Positions 29,567 to 39,384 of a stretch of 64,000 nt of DNA are shown here, piece after piece. The stretch is from Pseudomonas bharatica CSV86 (GTDB lineage Bacteria; Pseudomonadota; Gammaproteobacteria; Pseudomonadales; Pseudomonadaceae): contig NZ_AMWJ02000005.1 of the NCBI RefSeq assembly GCF_000319305.2, forward strand, positions 24,678 to 88,677. Direction: 5' to 3'. Within the stretch, counting starts at the first letter, position 1; the number at the start of each line of letters is the position of its first letter. A program made the translations under genes and the position numbers. The notes beneath the pieces were generated by a model that had not been told where the DNA came from, searched no databases, and saw nothing but the letters and a program-made list of their open reading frames with translations.

Positions 29567-31738
29567 TCAAGCCCTGATCATTTCCCGCACCCGCCCTGCC
29601 AGGGTTTCCAGGGCGAATGGCTTGGTCAGCACCTGCATCCCCGGTTCGAGTTGCCCTTCACCGATGGCGGCGGTCTCGGCATAGCCGGTGATGAACAGTA
29701 CCTTCAGGTCCGGCCTGTTCATTCGCCGGCATCGGCCATCTGCCGGCCATTCATGCCGCCGGGCAGGCCGACATCGGTGATCAGCAGGTCGATGTGCACG
29801 TCGAGCGCAGCACCTTGAGCCCCGAGAGGCTGTCGCCCGCCTCGATAAGGCTGTAGTCGAGATCGCCCAGCGCATCCACCAGCAGCATGCGCACGCTGGG
29901 TTCGTCGTCGACGATGAGAATGGTTTCCCCGGACACGCTCGGCATGATCGCATTGAGATCGCTGCCGGCGCTTTCCTCGTCGAGGGCGCCCTGGTAACGC
30001 GGCAGGAGGATCTGCACGCTGGTGCCGCCACTCGATTCCGAGCTGATGCGCACCTGGCCACCTGACTGCTTGGCGAAACCGTAGATCATCGACAACCCCA
30101 GCCCGGTGCCCTGGCCGATCGGCTTGGTGGTGAAGAACGGGTCGAAGGCCTTGGCGAGGACGTCCGGCGTCATGCCGATGCCGGTGTCGGCCACCGTCAG
30201 CAGGACGTATTCACCCTCGGCGATTTCCTGGGCCCGGGCACCCTCGGCATCCAGGCTGGTATTGGCGGTTTCGATGCGGATGCGCCCGCCATCGGGCATG
30301 GCGTCGCGGGCATTGATGCACAGGTTGAGCAGGGCGTTTTCCAATTGGCTGGCGTCCACCAGGGTCGGCCACAGGCCGGGTGCTGCCGATGTCTCGACCG
30401 CGATGCCCGGGCCCACGGTGCGCTGGATCAGTTCGCCCATGCCCTGCATCAGCCGGTTGACGTCGGTGGGCCGCGGGTCGAGGGTCTGCCGGCGGGAGAA
30501 CGCGAGCAGCCGGTGGGTCAGGGAAGCGGCGCGCTTGACCGCGCCCTGGGCAGTGTCCAGGTACTTGTCCAGCTCCTGGATACGGCCTTGGGCGATACGG
30601 GTCGCCATCATTTCCAGGGCGCCGGAACCCCCGCCAGCAGGTTGTTGAAGTCGTGGGCGATACCGCCGGTGAGCTGGCCGACCGCTTCCATTTTCTGCGA
30701 CTGGCGCAGTTTCTCTTCGGCCTGCATCAGCTCCAGGGTGCGCGCGGCGACCCGCTGTTCGAGGTTTCGTTGAGGCTGCGCAACGCGGCGATGGCGCGGT
30801 CGCGCTCGGCCTCCACCAAGCGCCGCTCCTCGACGTCGATCACCACACCCGGGAGGCTGCTGGGGCTGCCGTCGTCGGCACGATCGACGCGGCCATTGGC
30901 TTCGATCCAGTAATAGCGGCCATCGCTGCGCTTGACCCGTATTGATGGCATAGGGCTTTGCCGCTGGCAATCACGCGCCGATGGCTTCGGTCAGGCCGTT
31001 GCGGTCATCCGGGTGCACCGATTGCAACACCTGCTCGAGGGTCAGGCCTTCGGTGCCCCAGGCCGGATCCAGGCCGCAGGCACGGGCAAAGGCCTCATCG
31101 ATGCTGAACCGGCCGTTGTGCAGGTCCCAGTGCCAGGTACCGATGATCGCGCCGGCGGCCAGGGCCAGTTGCACGCGTTCGATGTTCTGCCGCCGCCAAG
31201 GCCTCGCTGCGGCGCAGGCGTTCCTCGGCGTTACGGCGTTCAGTGACGTCGCTGAGATGATCGCGATCAAGCGCTCCTCGGGTTCGCCGACCTTGACCGC
31301 GCGCACGTCGAACCAGCGCTTGAAGGCTTCGGCATAGCTTTCGAAGGTGGCCGGCTCGCCGGTCCTGGCCACGTGGCCGTAGGTCTGGAACCAGAAGTCT
31401 TCCAGGTCCGGAGCGAACTCGGTGACCCACTTGCCGCGCAGATCGACCCCGGCCTGGCGTTCGAAGGCCGGGTTGGCCTCGACGAACTGGTAGTCGATGG
31501 GACGGTCATCGGCGTCGAACTTGACCTTGACCAGGGCGAAGGCCGACTCGACCGTTTCGAGGATGGTGCGAAAGCGTTCCTCGCTCTTGCGCAAGGCGAC
31601 CTGGGCCTTGTGCATGGCGGTGGTTTCGAAGGGTTGGTAATGGGCTGACGGCGGGTCGGGATCGAGCCCCGCATTCTCCAGGGCCATGCGCAAACGCAGG
31701 ATTTCCGCCTCCAGCGCTTCACGGGTCAGGTGCTTCAT
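29567..31738 (-). CDS. PAS-containing hybrid sensor histidine kinase (frame broken)
   Basis: This is a cytosolic hybrid kinase of about 725 residues, with no membrane segments. An N-terminal coiled coil is followed by two to three PAS/PAC domains (FRTILETVESAFALVKVKFD near residue 55; HNGRFSIDEAFARACGLD near 215). A second coiled coil precedes the H-box AVGQLTGGIAHDFNNLL; then come the N-box NLCINARDAM, VADTGIGM and GTGLGLSMIYGFAK. The C-terminal receiver domain has ILIVDDEPSVRML, phospho-acceptor ITDVGLPGGMNG and KPFALETL. At least six one-base shifts occur. No response-regulator gene adjoins it. Signal unknown. Confidence 0.87.
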
Positions 31739-31997
31739 CGCGTTCCACCGGTGTTTCTTTTCATTCGTTCTTGCCCGCAGGGCCAGGGAGCCAGCCGGCG
31801 TTGGACTGGCGCGCGCGCCGGGACGTTCCGCTTCGGCATGGGAAAACCACAGGTTGCCTGCCGCCCTGATGTTCTAGCACAGCCGTGCTGGCAATTGAAT
31901 ATTGCCCAGCGCACCAAACATTGACCGCCGCCGGCTGCGGGAGCCAATAACCTTGCTAGATTTGCTCAGGCGTTCTGCTCGTCGCCCAAGGAAATCT

Positions 31998-33727
31998 ATG
32001 CAGCCTCCATCGTCCAAGCCCGCCGCGTCCCCTGGCAACGTGATTGGCAGCGCTGGCTGCCGGGCCTGCAGGTGCTGAGCAGCTACCCGCTTGCCTGGTT
32101 GCCCAGGGACCTGCTGGCCGGCCTGGTGCTCACCGCCATGCTGGTCCCGGTGGGCATCGCCTACGCCCAGGCCTCGGGGTGCCGGGCATCCATGGCTGTA
32201 CGCGACCATCGTGCCGCTGCTGGCCTATGCCCTGTTCGGGCCGAGCCGGATCCTTGTGCTCGGCCCCGATTCGGCCCTGGTCGCGATCATCATTGCCGTG
32301 GTGTTGCCGTTGTCCGGCGGTGATCCGCTCAGGGCGATCACCCTGGCCAGTGCCATGGCCCTGGTCTCGGCCTGGTCTGCCTTGCGGCCGGGATACTGCG
32401 CCTGGGTTTCATCACCGAGCTGCTGTCCAAACCGATCCGCTACGGCTACATGAACGGCATCGCCCTGACCGTGCTGATCAGCCAGACGCCAAGCTGTTCG
32501 CATCAGCGTCGACAGCGAAGGGCCGGCGCGGGATATCTGGCACCTTGTCCAGGCCCTGCTCGACGGCAAGGCCAACTGGCATGCGTTTGCCTTGGGCGCC
32601 GGCAGCCTGGCGATCATCCTGCTGCTCAAGCGCTTCGAGCGCGTGCCCGGGATGCTGGTCGCCGTGGTGGCTGCGACGCTGGTCGCGTGGTCGTTGCAGT
32701 TCGAGGCCAGGTACGGCGTCAAGGTCACCGGCTCTTTGCCCCAAGGCTTGCCGGATTCGCCTTTCCGTTGATCGATGCTGCCGACGTACAGGCGATCCTG
32801 ATCGGCGGCTTCGCGGCGGCGCTGGTGTCCTTTGCCGATACCAGCGTGCTGTCGCGCACCTATGCCGCCAAGACCCGTACGCCAGTGGATGCCAATCAGG
32901 AAATGATCGGCCTGGGCATGGCCAACATTTGCCACCGGGCTGTTCCAAGGCATTGCGGTCAGCAGCAGTTCATCGCGTACGCCGGTGGCCGAAGCGGCCG
33001 GGGCGCGTACGCAGATGGCCGGGGTGTTCGGTGCGCTGGGGTGGCGCTGTTGCTGCTTCTGGGGCCCGACTTGCTCAAGCATCTGCCGGCAGCGCCCTGG
33101 CTGCCGTGGTGATCGCGTCCGCCATCGGCCTGTTCGAGTTCAAGGACCTGCGGCGCATCTACCGTATCCAGCAATGGAGTTCTGGCTGTCGATCACCTGT
33201 TTTGTCGGTGTCGCCGTGCTCGGCGCGGTGCCAGGCATCGGCCTGGCGGTAGCCATCGCGGTGATCGAGTTTCTCTGGGATGGCTGGCGTCCGCACTACG
33301 CCGTACTCGGGCGGGTCGCCGGAATTCGCGGCTATCACGACGTCAGCCGCTACCCGCAGGCGCGGCTGGTGCCGGGGCTGGTGCTGCTGCGCTGGGATGC
33401 GCCGCTGTTCTTCGCCAACGCGGAGCTGTTCCAGAACTCTGTACTGCAGGCGGTGCAGCAGGCACCCGGGCCGGTGCGACGGGTCGTGATCGCGGCAGAG
33501 CCGGTGACCAGCGTGGACGTGACCTCGGCAGACATGCTGGTCGAGCTGGAACAGAGCCTGCGCGGGCAGGGCATCGAACTACGCTTCGCCGAGGTTAAGG
33601 ATCCGGTGCGGACAAGCTGGAGCGCCTCGAAGTGCTGGCGCATATCGGCCGGGACGTATTCCAGCCGACGGTGGAAGCGGCAGTGGAGGTGTATCTTGAG
33701 GAACATCAGGTGGACTGGAAGCCCTGA
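31998..33727 (+). CDS. SulP-family anion transporter with STAS domain (frame broken)
   Basis: This is an inner-membrane anion carrier or channel (sulfate, bicarbonate or dicarboxylate type) of about 580 residues. Family signatures include LPRDLLAGLVLTAMLVPVGIAYAQASG, LFGPSRILVLGPDSALVA, ADTSVLSRTYAAKTRTPVDANQE and the NP-loop-like ATGLFQGIAVSSSSSRTPVAE region. The C-terminal STAS domain runs from about residue 450 (DAPLFFANAELFQNSVL to AHIGRDVFQPTVEAAVEVYL). It starts at ATG 31998 after AAGGAAA. About nine single-base shifts occur. Its stop (33725-33727) abuts the convergent DUF421 stop. Confidence 0.87.
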
Positions 33728-34171
33728 TCACTGTTCTTGTGGGATCACCGAAATCTTGCCGTTGCGCTCCACGATCGCGAACTTGATCTGCTCCACCCGT
33801 TCGATGCCTTGGCTGTCCCGCGCCGATTCCAGGATGTCGTCCTCGGTCAGGCGTGCCGGCGCATGCGCTGGTGGAGAAGCGGCCGTGCTCGACCACCAGG
33901 GTGGCATGGCCGTCCAGCAGCCGGGCCAGGCGGCGCGAATTGAGCTTGGCCAGCGACAGCCCGACGTCCAGGGCGATCAGCGTGGCGATGACCAGCATGG
34001 CGTTGATGAAGGAGAAGTCGTCGCCCAGCAATGCCTGCTGGGTGGCTTCGCCGATGATCAGCAGTAGGACGAAGTCGAAGGTGGTCAGGTCGGCCAGGGA
34101 GCGGCGCCCCGCGATGCGGAATACCAGCATCAACGCCAGGTACATGCTGCGGCGCGGAGAATGGAATCCAT
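33728..34171 (-). CDS. DUF421 (YetF/YcaP-like) membrane protein
   Basis: This is a DUF421 protein of about 148 residues with two or three N-terminal membrane helices (MYLALMLVFRIAGRRSLADLTTFDFVLLLIIGEA, split here as the family motif RxxGRRxxxxLTxFDF) and a cytosolic YetF-type domain ending QIKFAIVERNGKISVIPQEQ. It starts at ATG 34171, 9 bp after the stop of the upstream gene, with AGGAG between. Frame shifts lie near 34145, 33875 and 33825. Function in this family is unknown. Probably one operon with the next two genes upstream. Confidence 0.85.
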
Positions 34172-34180
34172 GGCTGGCTC

Positions 34181-34688
34181 CTAGGGAAAGAAAAAGGTCG
34201 AGAAGGTTGTGGTGCTGCCCTGGCCAAGGCCGACGCGTCCTTCCAGGCGGCCCACGTGTTCGCTGCGCAGGGTCAGGTACAGCGTCGCGATGCCATCCTC
34301 GCCGGTACCCAGGCGCATGAGGATTTCTTCACCGCGGGACTGTGCCGACAGCGGCTCGGGTTGCAGGGTCTCGATGCTGGCTTCGCGCAGCAGCGAGCCC
34401 CCGAGCAGCAGCTGCACCGGCTGGCCCGGGGTGCCGCGGACCTGGATGCGCATGCTGTCGGTCGTGCCGCTGCGGCTCAGACGCTGGTATTCCACGCGAA
34501 TGCGGCCGTCGGCGCTGGTGGCTTCGGCATCGCTGAGCGGACCGTTGCCGAACAGGCCGGCCAGGGCCAGCAGCACGATCAGCACCAGCACGTACCAACC
34601 GACCCGCTCGAAGCGCCAGACCCGCTGCTGCAGGGTCATGTCTTCCTCGACCGCGGTAATGGCGCGAGACCAGCTCGTCGTTGTTCAT
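34181..34688 (-). CDS. Unknown single-pass membrane protein in pncC-DUF421 operon
   Basis: This protein of about 169 residues has one hydrophobic helix (VGWYVLVLIVLLALAGLFG, residues ~30-48), after a short cytosolic N-terminus (MNNDELVSR, then a frame shift near 34655), and a periplasmic beta-rich domain (RIRVEYQRLSRSGTTDSMRIQV to TLYLTLRSEHVGRL). No family is recognised. It lies between pncC, 3 bp upstream, and the DUF421 gene, 9 bp downstream, so the three genes are probably cotranscribed and the two membrane proteins may work together. Confidence 0.75.
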
Positions 34689-34690
34689 GG

Positions 34691-35196
34691 TCAGGCACGC
34701 TCGCCGCGCAGCCAGCGCTGGTGGTAGTGCTCCAGTTGGGTCAGGCCGAACAGCGCGCCCTGGCGCATGACCTCGGCACGCTCGCCGAAAAAACGCTGGC
34801 TACGGTGAAGGTGGCAAGCGGTTCGCCGGCGAAGGCCCAGGCAAAGCACAGGGTGCCTGGCTGGATGCTGCCTTCGCCCTCGGGGCCGGCGATGCCGGTG
34901 GTGGCGATGGCGACATTCGCCTGGCTGTCGCGCAGGCGCCGCGGGCCATTTCCCAGGCCACTGCTTCGCTGGTCAGGCCATAACGGTCGATGGTCTCCTG
35001 GCTGACGCCGAGCAGGCGTTTCTTGCAGTCGGCGAATACACCACATAACGCTTTCCAGCACTTCGCCGGTGCCGGGTATCGCGGCCAGCATGGCCACCAT
35101 GTCTCCCGCCGTGCAGGACTCGGCGGTGGTCAGGACCAGTTGGTGATGCTTGAGGTATTCGAGCACGCTCTCCACGGGATCTTTGGTCATCGTCAT
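34691..35196 (-). CDS. pncC: CinA-type nicotinamide-nucleotide amidohydrolase PncC
   Basis: This is a CinA C-terminal-domain protein of about 168 residues, the stand-alone PncC type that deamidates nicotinamide mononucleotide in NAD recycling. The active-site motif TAESCTAG (residues ~24-31), ESGYVVYSPTAK (read across a shift) and TTGIAGPEGE are present. It starts at ATG 35196 (MTMTKDPVESV). Frame shifts near 35060, 34935 and 34790 are all one base. It is the first gene of a probable operon with two membrane-protein genes. Confidence 0.85.
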
Positions 35197-35438
35197 GCAC
35201 CCTGTTGCTGTTTTGCGGTTGACGCAACGGCCCGGGCGTTGGTTCCAGCGAAGAGCGTGGGTATCTAGACATCTTTCTGAATAGTGGTGGCTGCGAGGTG
35301 CCCGTCTGAGAACCGCGTTATGGCCGCCAAGTGCATGCCGGTAGATCTTCAGCGCCTCAAGATCGAGCGCCGCCCGCGCGCGCATCGCTGGCAAGCCAGC
35401 TCCCACATTTGTGGACTGCCCCGAAAAGTTGGACAGTT

Positions 35439-36275
35439 TTAGCTAGCAGCTTGGGCCTGTAATCGACAGGGCTTAAGCCGTTTAACCTCAGCTTGATGCG
35501 GTCATGGTTGTAGTAGCGGATGTACTCGTCCAGACCGGTGGTCAGCTCTTCGATGCTCTCAAACCGCTTCAAATAGAAAAACTCAGACTTGAGTGTGCCG
35601 AAGAAGCTTTCCATAGCGGCGTTATCCAGGCAATTCCTTGCGCGACATGCTCTGCTTTACGCCACGCTGCTCAAGCTTTTCGCGGTATTGGCGCTGCTGA
35701 TAATGCCATCCCTGATCAGAGTGGATGACCAGCTTCGGCTCCTTTCCCAAGCTACTCAGAGCTTTTTCCAGCATATTCCCCACCAGCTCATAGCCTGGGC
35801 GGCGAGCGATCTCGTAGGCCACGATCTCACTGTTGTACAAGTCCATCACTGGTGAGAGATAGAGCTTTTGCTGAGCCACTTTAAACTCGGTTACGTCAGT
35901 CACCCACTTCTGATTGGGCCGCTGGGCGATGAAGTTTCGCTCCAGCAGATTCTCGGCAATCCTGCCTATCTCTCCTCGATAGGACCGATACTTTTTAGGC
36001 CGCACAACCGCCCGCAACCTTGGTCGGCCATCAGCCGCTCCACAACCTTCTTGTTCACCAGGATGCCTTGATTCTTGATCGCAAGCGTCACGGCGCCGAT
36101 ACCCATAGAGCCCTTTTTCCTTGTGATAGACCTGACTCACCAGCTCTTTCAGATCGGCATGTTATCCGGCTTTTGAAGGCTTTGAGCTGGTAGTAGAAGG
36201 TACTGTTCGACAACTCGACCAGGGCCAACAACGCTGACAGCGGGAATCGGGTTCGGAGTCTTGAGACGATCAGCG
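35439..36275 (-). CDS. IS3-family transposase OrfB (DDE integrase core; frame broken)
   Basis: OrfB is the catalytic half of the IS3-type transposase, about 280 residues. DDE signatures are KWVTDVTEFKVAQQKLYLSP (first D), LVIHSDQGWHYQQRQY (second D) and AAMESFFGTLKSEFFYLKRF (E); RYYNHDRIKLRLNGLSPVDY follows. This pattern fits the IS150 subgroup. It has no good own start and is normally made as an OrfAB fusion by -1 frameshifting at the A6 run. One restored G near 35455 gives the end YRAQAAS with TAA at 35439-35441; without it the frame runs out of the IS into the REP. Other one-base shifts lie near 36150, 36030 and 35630. Confidence 0.88.
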
Positions 36276-36789
36276 TTTTTTCTCTGGCCTTCGCTCCTTC
36301 TGCTCTCTCAAAGCCTTCAGCTCCTTTAGGACAGCGTTCTCCATGCGCAGATACTCGAGTTCTGCCATGAGCTGATCTCGCGGCTTCAGCGCGTCGTCAG
36401 TGTCAGTGGGTTTGAGTGGCTTGATCTTCTTGGACACGTCGGCAGGCTTTTTTCGTTGAGTGGCAGTAGAGGTGGCAAGGTTGCCACTGTAGTACTGGTG
36501 CTCCCAAATGCCTACCCGGGAGGACTGTCCCAAGCCGAAGTGAGCTGCCGTTTTACGCAGGAAAGCCGATGCTCGCGCATGTACTGCACAACCCTGCGCT
36601 TGAAATTGATGTCGTAGCGCTGACCGTGAGGTATGGGACTGATAGTGGAACGGGCTTTATAGCTCGCCACCCAGCGCCTCAGCAGGCTGAAATCGATACC
36701 GAAATGCCGGGCTACCTTTCGGAAACCATCGGTGCCTCCAGGTAGGCAGTGATGGCTGTGAGCTTGAACTGCTCGGTGTACTTACTCAT
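36270..36789 (-). CDS. IS3-family transposase OrfA (frame broken)
   Basis: OrfA is the DNA-binding subunit, about 173 residues when repaired. It begins at ATG 36789 (MSKYTEQFKLTAITAYLE) with two helix-turn-helix segments, one around FGIDFSLLRRWVASYK and one at LRKTAAHFGLGQSSRVGIWEHQY. It ends in a leucine-rich coil (LMAELEYLRMENAVLKELKALREQ) used for multimerisation. The last codons are AAA AAA CGC TGA, so the six-A run sits where IS3 elements shift -1 into OrfB. One-base shifts lie near 36735 and 36560. Confidence 0.85.
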
Positions 36790-37227
36790 AACTCCCCAAG
36801 GGTTGGATTAGTCTCCAACTTCTTGGGGCAGTCCATTTGTTGCAACGTACCATGGCCTGTGAGATCTCCGTTGGCAGCCTTTGGATGTTCGGCGATCTAC
36901 TGCGGGGAGGCTGTTGGACTCGACGCGGTATCGCGTCGTCCGAACAAGGCGATCAGACATGGCCTGACAGGCATAGGCACGTTGCAACAAAATGTGGGAG
37001 CTGGCTTGCCAGCGATGCGCCGCGCGGGCGGCGCTCGATCTTAAGAGCGCCAAAAAAATTCATGACAAGCACCTGCCAGCCCTGATGCGATCTACTAACG
37101 AGCCTTCTTTCCTCAAAAGATGTGTAGATACCCATCAGCGAAGAGCCGAACGACCGCTGGCGTACTCGCGTTGAACCCCGTCCGCGCCATGGCGCTCCAC
37201 CCTGTAGGTAGAGGAGGACGGCGATGA

Positions 37228-37494
37228 ATGCAATCGATGAGTCGTGTGGTGCACAAGCAATGGGGCCCGAGCCCTGGATGCCTGTTTGCGATCTACGACG
37301 ACCATCGCTTGCGCCGCGAGCGCCCGGACGACTACCACGATGAGCTGCTAAGACGTGCCGACGAGATGGACCGCCAGGGGCTGGTCGGCTGGCAGCAATG
37401 GCGCGACCTCAGGACCCTGGCCGATCGCAGTTACCTGCGGGCCGTGGCGGGAGACGACTTCGTCGCTCCCGCTGCGTCGTGTCACGGCTGTTGA
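37228..37494 (+). CDS. Small protein of unknown function (88 aa)
   Basis: This intact 88-codon frame is preceded by GGAGG. The protein is charged and helical (IYDDHRLRRERPDDYHDELLRRADEM is the central segment), with no membrane helix or signal peptide. An alternative start at ATG 37224 leads into another frame that stops early, so ATG 37228 is preferred. It opens a run of small stress-type genes. Its last ~86 bp overlap the 3' end of the opposite-strand gene as sequenced. Real gene likely because of the ribosome site and codon pattern; function unknown. Confidence 0.6.
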   Translation: MQSMSRVVHKQWGPSPGCLFAIYDDHRLRRERPDDYHDELLRRADEMDRQGLVGWQQWRDLRTLADRSYLRAVAGDDFVAPAASCHGC

Positions 37495-37699
37495 TAGTGC
37501 CTGGCGTGGTGCCGGGCTCGTGGTCATGTTCCAGGCGTTGCACCTGCACATCGCTGAACGAGGCCGCATCGCCGCGCTGCAGGCCCTGCAAATGGGCGGC
37601 GGCCTGTTCGGGCGTCAAGGTTTCCTCCTCGCTGTACAGCTCGCAGGTGCCGGGCTGGTTGTTCTGGATATAGCTGATCAGGAAAAGATGCCTGGCCAT
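37409..37699 (-). CDS. Small protein of unknown function (96 aa as sequenced)
   Basis: It starts at ATG 37699 behind a strong AGGAGG. The N-terminal 60 residues look like a real folded domain (FLISYIQNNQPGTCELYSEE then LTPEQAAAHLQGLQRGDAA). The last ~35 residues are arginine/proline-rich and look like out-of-frame sequence antisense to the 88-aa gene. Restoring one G near 37512 would end the protein at a TGA at 37482-37484 with the tail GHHARHYQQP, giving a shorter protein with little overlap. No family recognised. Confidence 0.6.
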   Translation of the reverse strand: MARHLFLISYIQNNQPGTCELYSEEETLTPEQAAAHLQGLQRGDAASFSDVQVQRLEHDHEPGTTPGTINSRDTTQRERRSRLPPRPAGNCDRPGS

Positions 37700-37867
37700 T
37701 TCGCTTGCCTCCTGGGGGTGAGTGAGTTGCCGTTCGAGAGCGGCACGGGCTTGCAGGTTCAGCCTTTTCGATGACCGGGGCGCACAGGCACCGCCCGTCG
37801 CGACAAGGATCTGCGCGCCTGGCCAGGCCTCTCAATTACTCCACTCATGGAAACAGGAGTCTTCCCT

Positions 37868-38378
37868 ATGACCACCACACCACAGGAACACCTGCTGGAC
37901 TGGCTGCGTGATGCCCACGCCATGGAGCAGCAGGCCGAAAGCATGCTCAAGGCCCAGGCCGAGCGCCTGGAACACTACCCCTTGCTCAAGACCCGGATCG
38001 TCAAGCACATCGAGGAAACCCGCGGCCAGCAACGCCAGTTGGTGGGCTGTATCGAACGCCTGGGCGGCAGCACCTCGACCCTCAAGGACCTGGCGGGCAA
38101 GTTGATGGCTTTTGCTCAGGCGTAGGTGGCATGACCATGAGCGATGAGGTGGTCAAGGGCGCCATGGCCGGTTACGTGTTCGAGAATCTGGAAATCGCCA
38201 GCTACACCGTGTTGATCGAAGCCGCCGAGGCGGCGGGAGACGTGGCCACCGCCGAGGTCTGCCGCTCGATCATCAAGGAGGAGATCGCCATGGCCGACTG
38301 GCTGAGGGAGCACCTCCGGAAGTGACCCGAGCCTTCCTTGAACGTTCGGCCGATCCGGATGCCGAGGCCAAGCGCTAA
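37868..38378 (+). CDS. DUF892 ferritin-like protein (YciE/YciF type)
   Basis: This is a four-helix-bundle protein of about 170 residues with features of the DUF892/YciF family: LDWLRDAHAMEQQAESML, LKTRIVKHIEETRGQQRQL, then YVFENLEIASYTVLIEAAE with acidic residues that could hold a di-metal centre. It starts at ATG 37868 (MTTTPQEH) with AGGAG 8 bp upstream. Two frame shifts split it (near 38123, GG to G; near 38317, CCC to CC). Restored, it ends EAKR at 38378, just before a bidirectional terminator shared with katN. YciF-type proteins are stress-induced in enterics. Confidence 0.86.
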
Positions 38379-38382
38379 CCAG

Positions 38383-38423
38383 AAAAAAACCGCGCCGGGC
38401 CAAGCGCCGGCGCGGTTTTTTTT
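38383..38423. terminator. Bidirectional intrinsic terminator between DUF892 and katN
   Basis: Seven A's, a 9-bp GC stem (CCGCGCCGG / CCGGCGCGG, 38390-38398 with 38407-38415) and eight T's form an intrinsic terminator in both directions. It serves the DUF892 gene on the + strand and katN on the - strand. The katN stop codon TAA (38422-38424) overlaps the T-run. Confidence 0.95.
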
Positions 38424-39293
38424 ACGCCTCGTCGTTATTGACCTTGCCAAGGTCAGCCGCGGTGATCGGCTGCGCGTTGGGTTGGACATGGTCCTGAGCT
38501 TCATGCTTTCAAGGTGCTTGCGGAAAAATCGTCCAGTTCAACCGAGGCCGAACCATCGCCACCATCCACCGCCGGTTGCGGCTCTTCCACGTATACCCAG
38601 TCTTCGCCCTCGTTCCACGGCCCGCGCATTTCGCCGCGCTGGAGAGGTTGAAGTAGGTCCGGTTGAATTCCGGATGGCCGGGCAGTTTGCCTTGCGGGAA
38701 GTTCGGCTGGATCGAGTGCAGGGCCTTTTCGAAGGACTGCTGGTGGGCGATTTCCCGGCTCATGAGAAAGCCCAGTGCGTCCTTGATGCCTGGATCGTCG
38801 GTGACGTTGATCAGGCGCTCGTAGACGATCTTGGCCCGGGCCTCGGCGGCGATGTTCGAGCGCAGGTCGGCCGTCGGCTCGCCGATGGTGTCGATATAGG
38901 CCGCCGTCCACGGCACGCCGGCGGAATTCACCAAGGGCGCGCCGGCGCCGTATAGCAGGCTGGTGATGTGCGAGTCATTGCCCGCGCCGGTCAACGAGCG
39001 ATACAGCTCGCCTTCCGCTTCCACACCTTCGGCAAGCCGGCCCTTGGCGCCCTGTTGAGCATCACCACGATGGAGCCGATGACTTCCAGGTGACTCAGTT
39101 CTTCGGTGGCGATATCGAACAGCATGTCCTTGCGTCCTGGGTCATCCTCGCTGACCGCCTGGGTAAAGTAGCGCATCGCTGCGGCGAGTTCGCCCTGGGG
39201 GCCACCGAACTGTTCCAGCAGCAGGTTGGCCAATGCCGGATCCGGCGCGCTGACGCGCACGGTGTACTGCAATCGCTTGTTGTGCATGAACAT
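38422..39293 (-). CDS. katN: Manganese (non-heme) catalase
   Basis: This Mn catalase of about 290 residues removes H2O2. The ferritin-like core has the di-Mn ligand motifs EELSHLEVIGSIV (residues ~67-80) and REIAHQQSFEKAL; DSHITSLLYGAGAPLVNSAGVPW is family-typical. It starts at ATG 39293 (MFMHNKRLQYTVRV). Frame shifts lie near 39030 and 38640. Near 38506 one extra A (AAA for AA) hides the tail ending AADLGKVNNDEA with TAA at 38422; without correction it stops at 38501. This is one of the few insertions rather than deletions in the window. Neighbours are other stress proteins. Confidence 0.9.
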
Positions 39294-39314
39294 GAGATTC
39301 TTCCTCGGCGAGCA

Positions 39315-39337
39315 GCCGGGGCGATTGCCGCCCCGGC
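39315..39337. promoter_or_regulatory. Strong GC hairpin in the katN leader
   Basis: GCCGGGGCG and CGCCCCGGC pair over 9 bp with a 5-nt loop, in the 91-bp gap between the KGG-protein gene and katN. It lies 22 bp upstream of the katN start. No T-run follows, so it may be an mRNA-processing or stability element between the two genes rather than a terminator. Confidence 0.55.
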
Positions 39338-39384
39338 AGGTTTACACGGTCTGCAAGCTTCACTACCTACGCTTCAAGCACCGG

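Larger units (their letters stand above)
35412..36835 (-). mobile_element. IS3-family (IS150-group) insertion sequence, 1424 bp
   Basis: The element is bounded by imperfect terminal inverted repeats of about 25 bp (TGGACTGCCCCGAAAAGTTG at 35412 and TGGACTGCCCCAAGAAGTTG inward from 36835; 21 of 25 match). A 4-bp direct repeat, TTTG, flanks it (35408-35411 and 36836-36839). It encodes OrfA (helix-turn-helix, leucine-zipper) and OrfB (DDE integrase) on the minus strand, with an A-rich slippery site at 36276-36281. It is inserted into the arm of a palindromic intergenic repeat. The isoform name cannot be given without a database. Confidence 0.93.
35258..37134. repeat. Composite palindromic REP-containing repeat interrupted by an IS element
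   Basis: Outer arms 35258-35276 and 37116-37134 are inverted copies (18 of 19 match). Inside them lie inverted GCGCTCGATCTT-type segments and then REP units (35386-35406 and 36992-37017). With the IS and one TTTG copy removed, the arms continue as about 40 bp of near-perfect inverted repeat (ending TTGTTGCAACGT / ACGTTGCAACAA). The uninterrupted element would be about 449 bp. The 130-bp centre contains a 7-bp stem tetraloop hairpin, CGACGCGGTATCGCGTCG at 36921-36938. No gene is seen in it. It resembles the long intergenic repeats of P. fluorescens. Confidence 0.8.

Noticed and set aside
36979..36994. attC/integron-like site at ACGTTGCAACAAAATG
   Set aside because: The GTTGCAAC core does not fit the RYYYAAC / GTTRRRY pair, there is no integrase, and the sequence is explained by the large palindrome.
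37868..38325. Two adjacent small genes in place of one DUF892 gene
   Set aside because: The two frames are the consecutive halves of one DUF892 domain, joined by restoring a G in GG near 38123.
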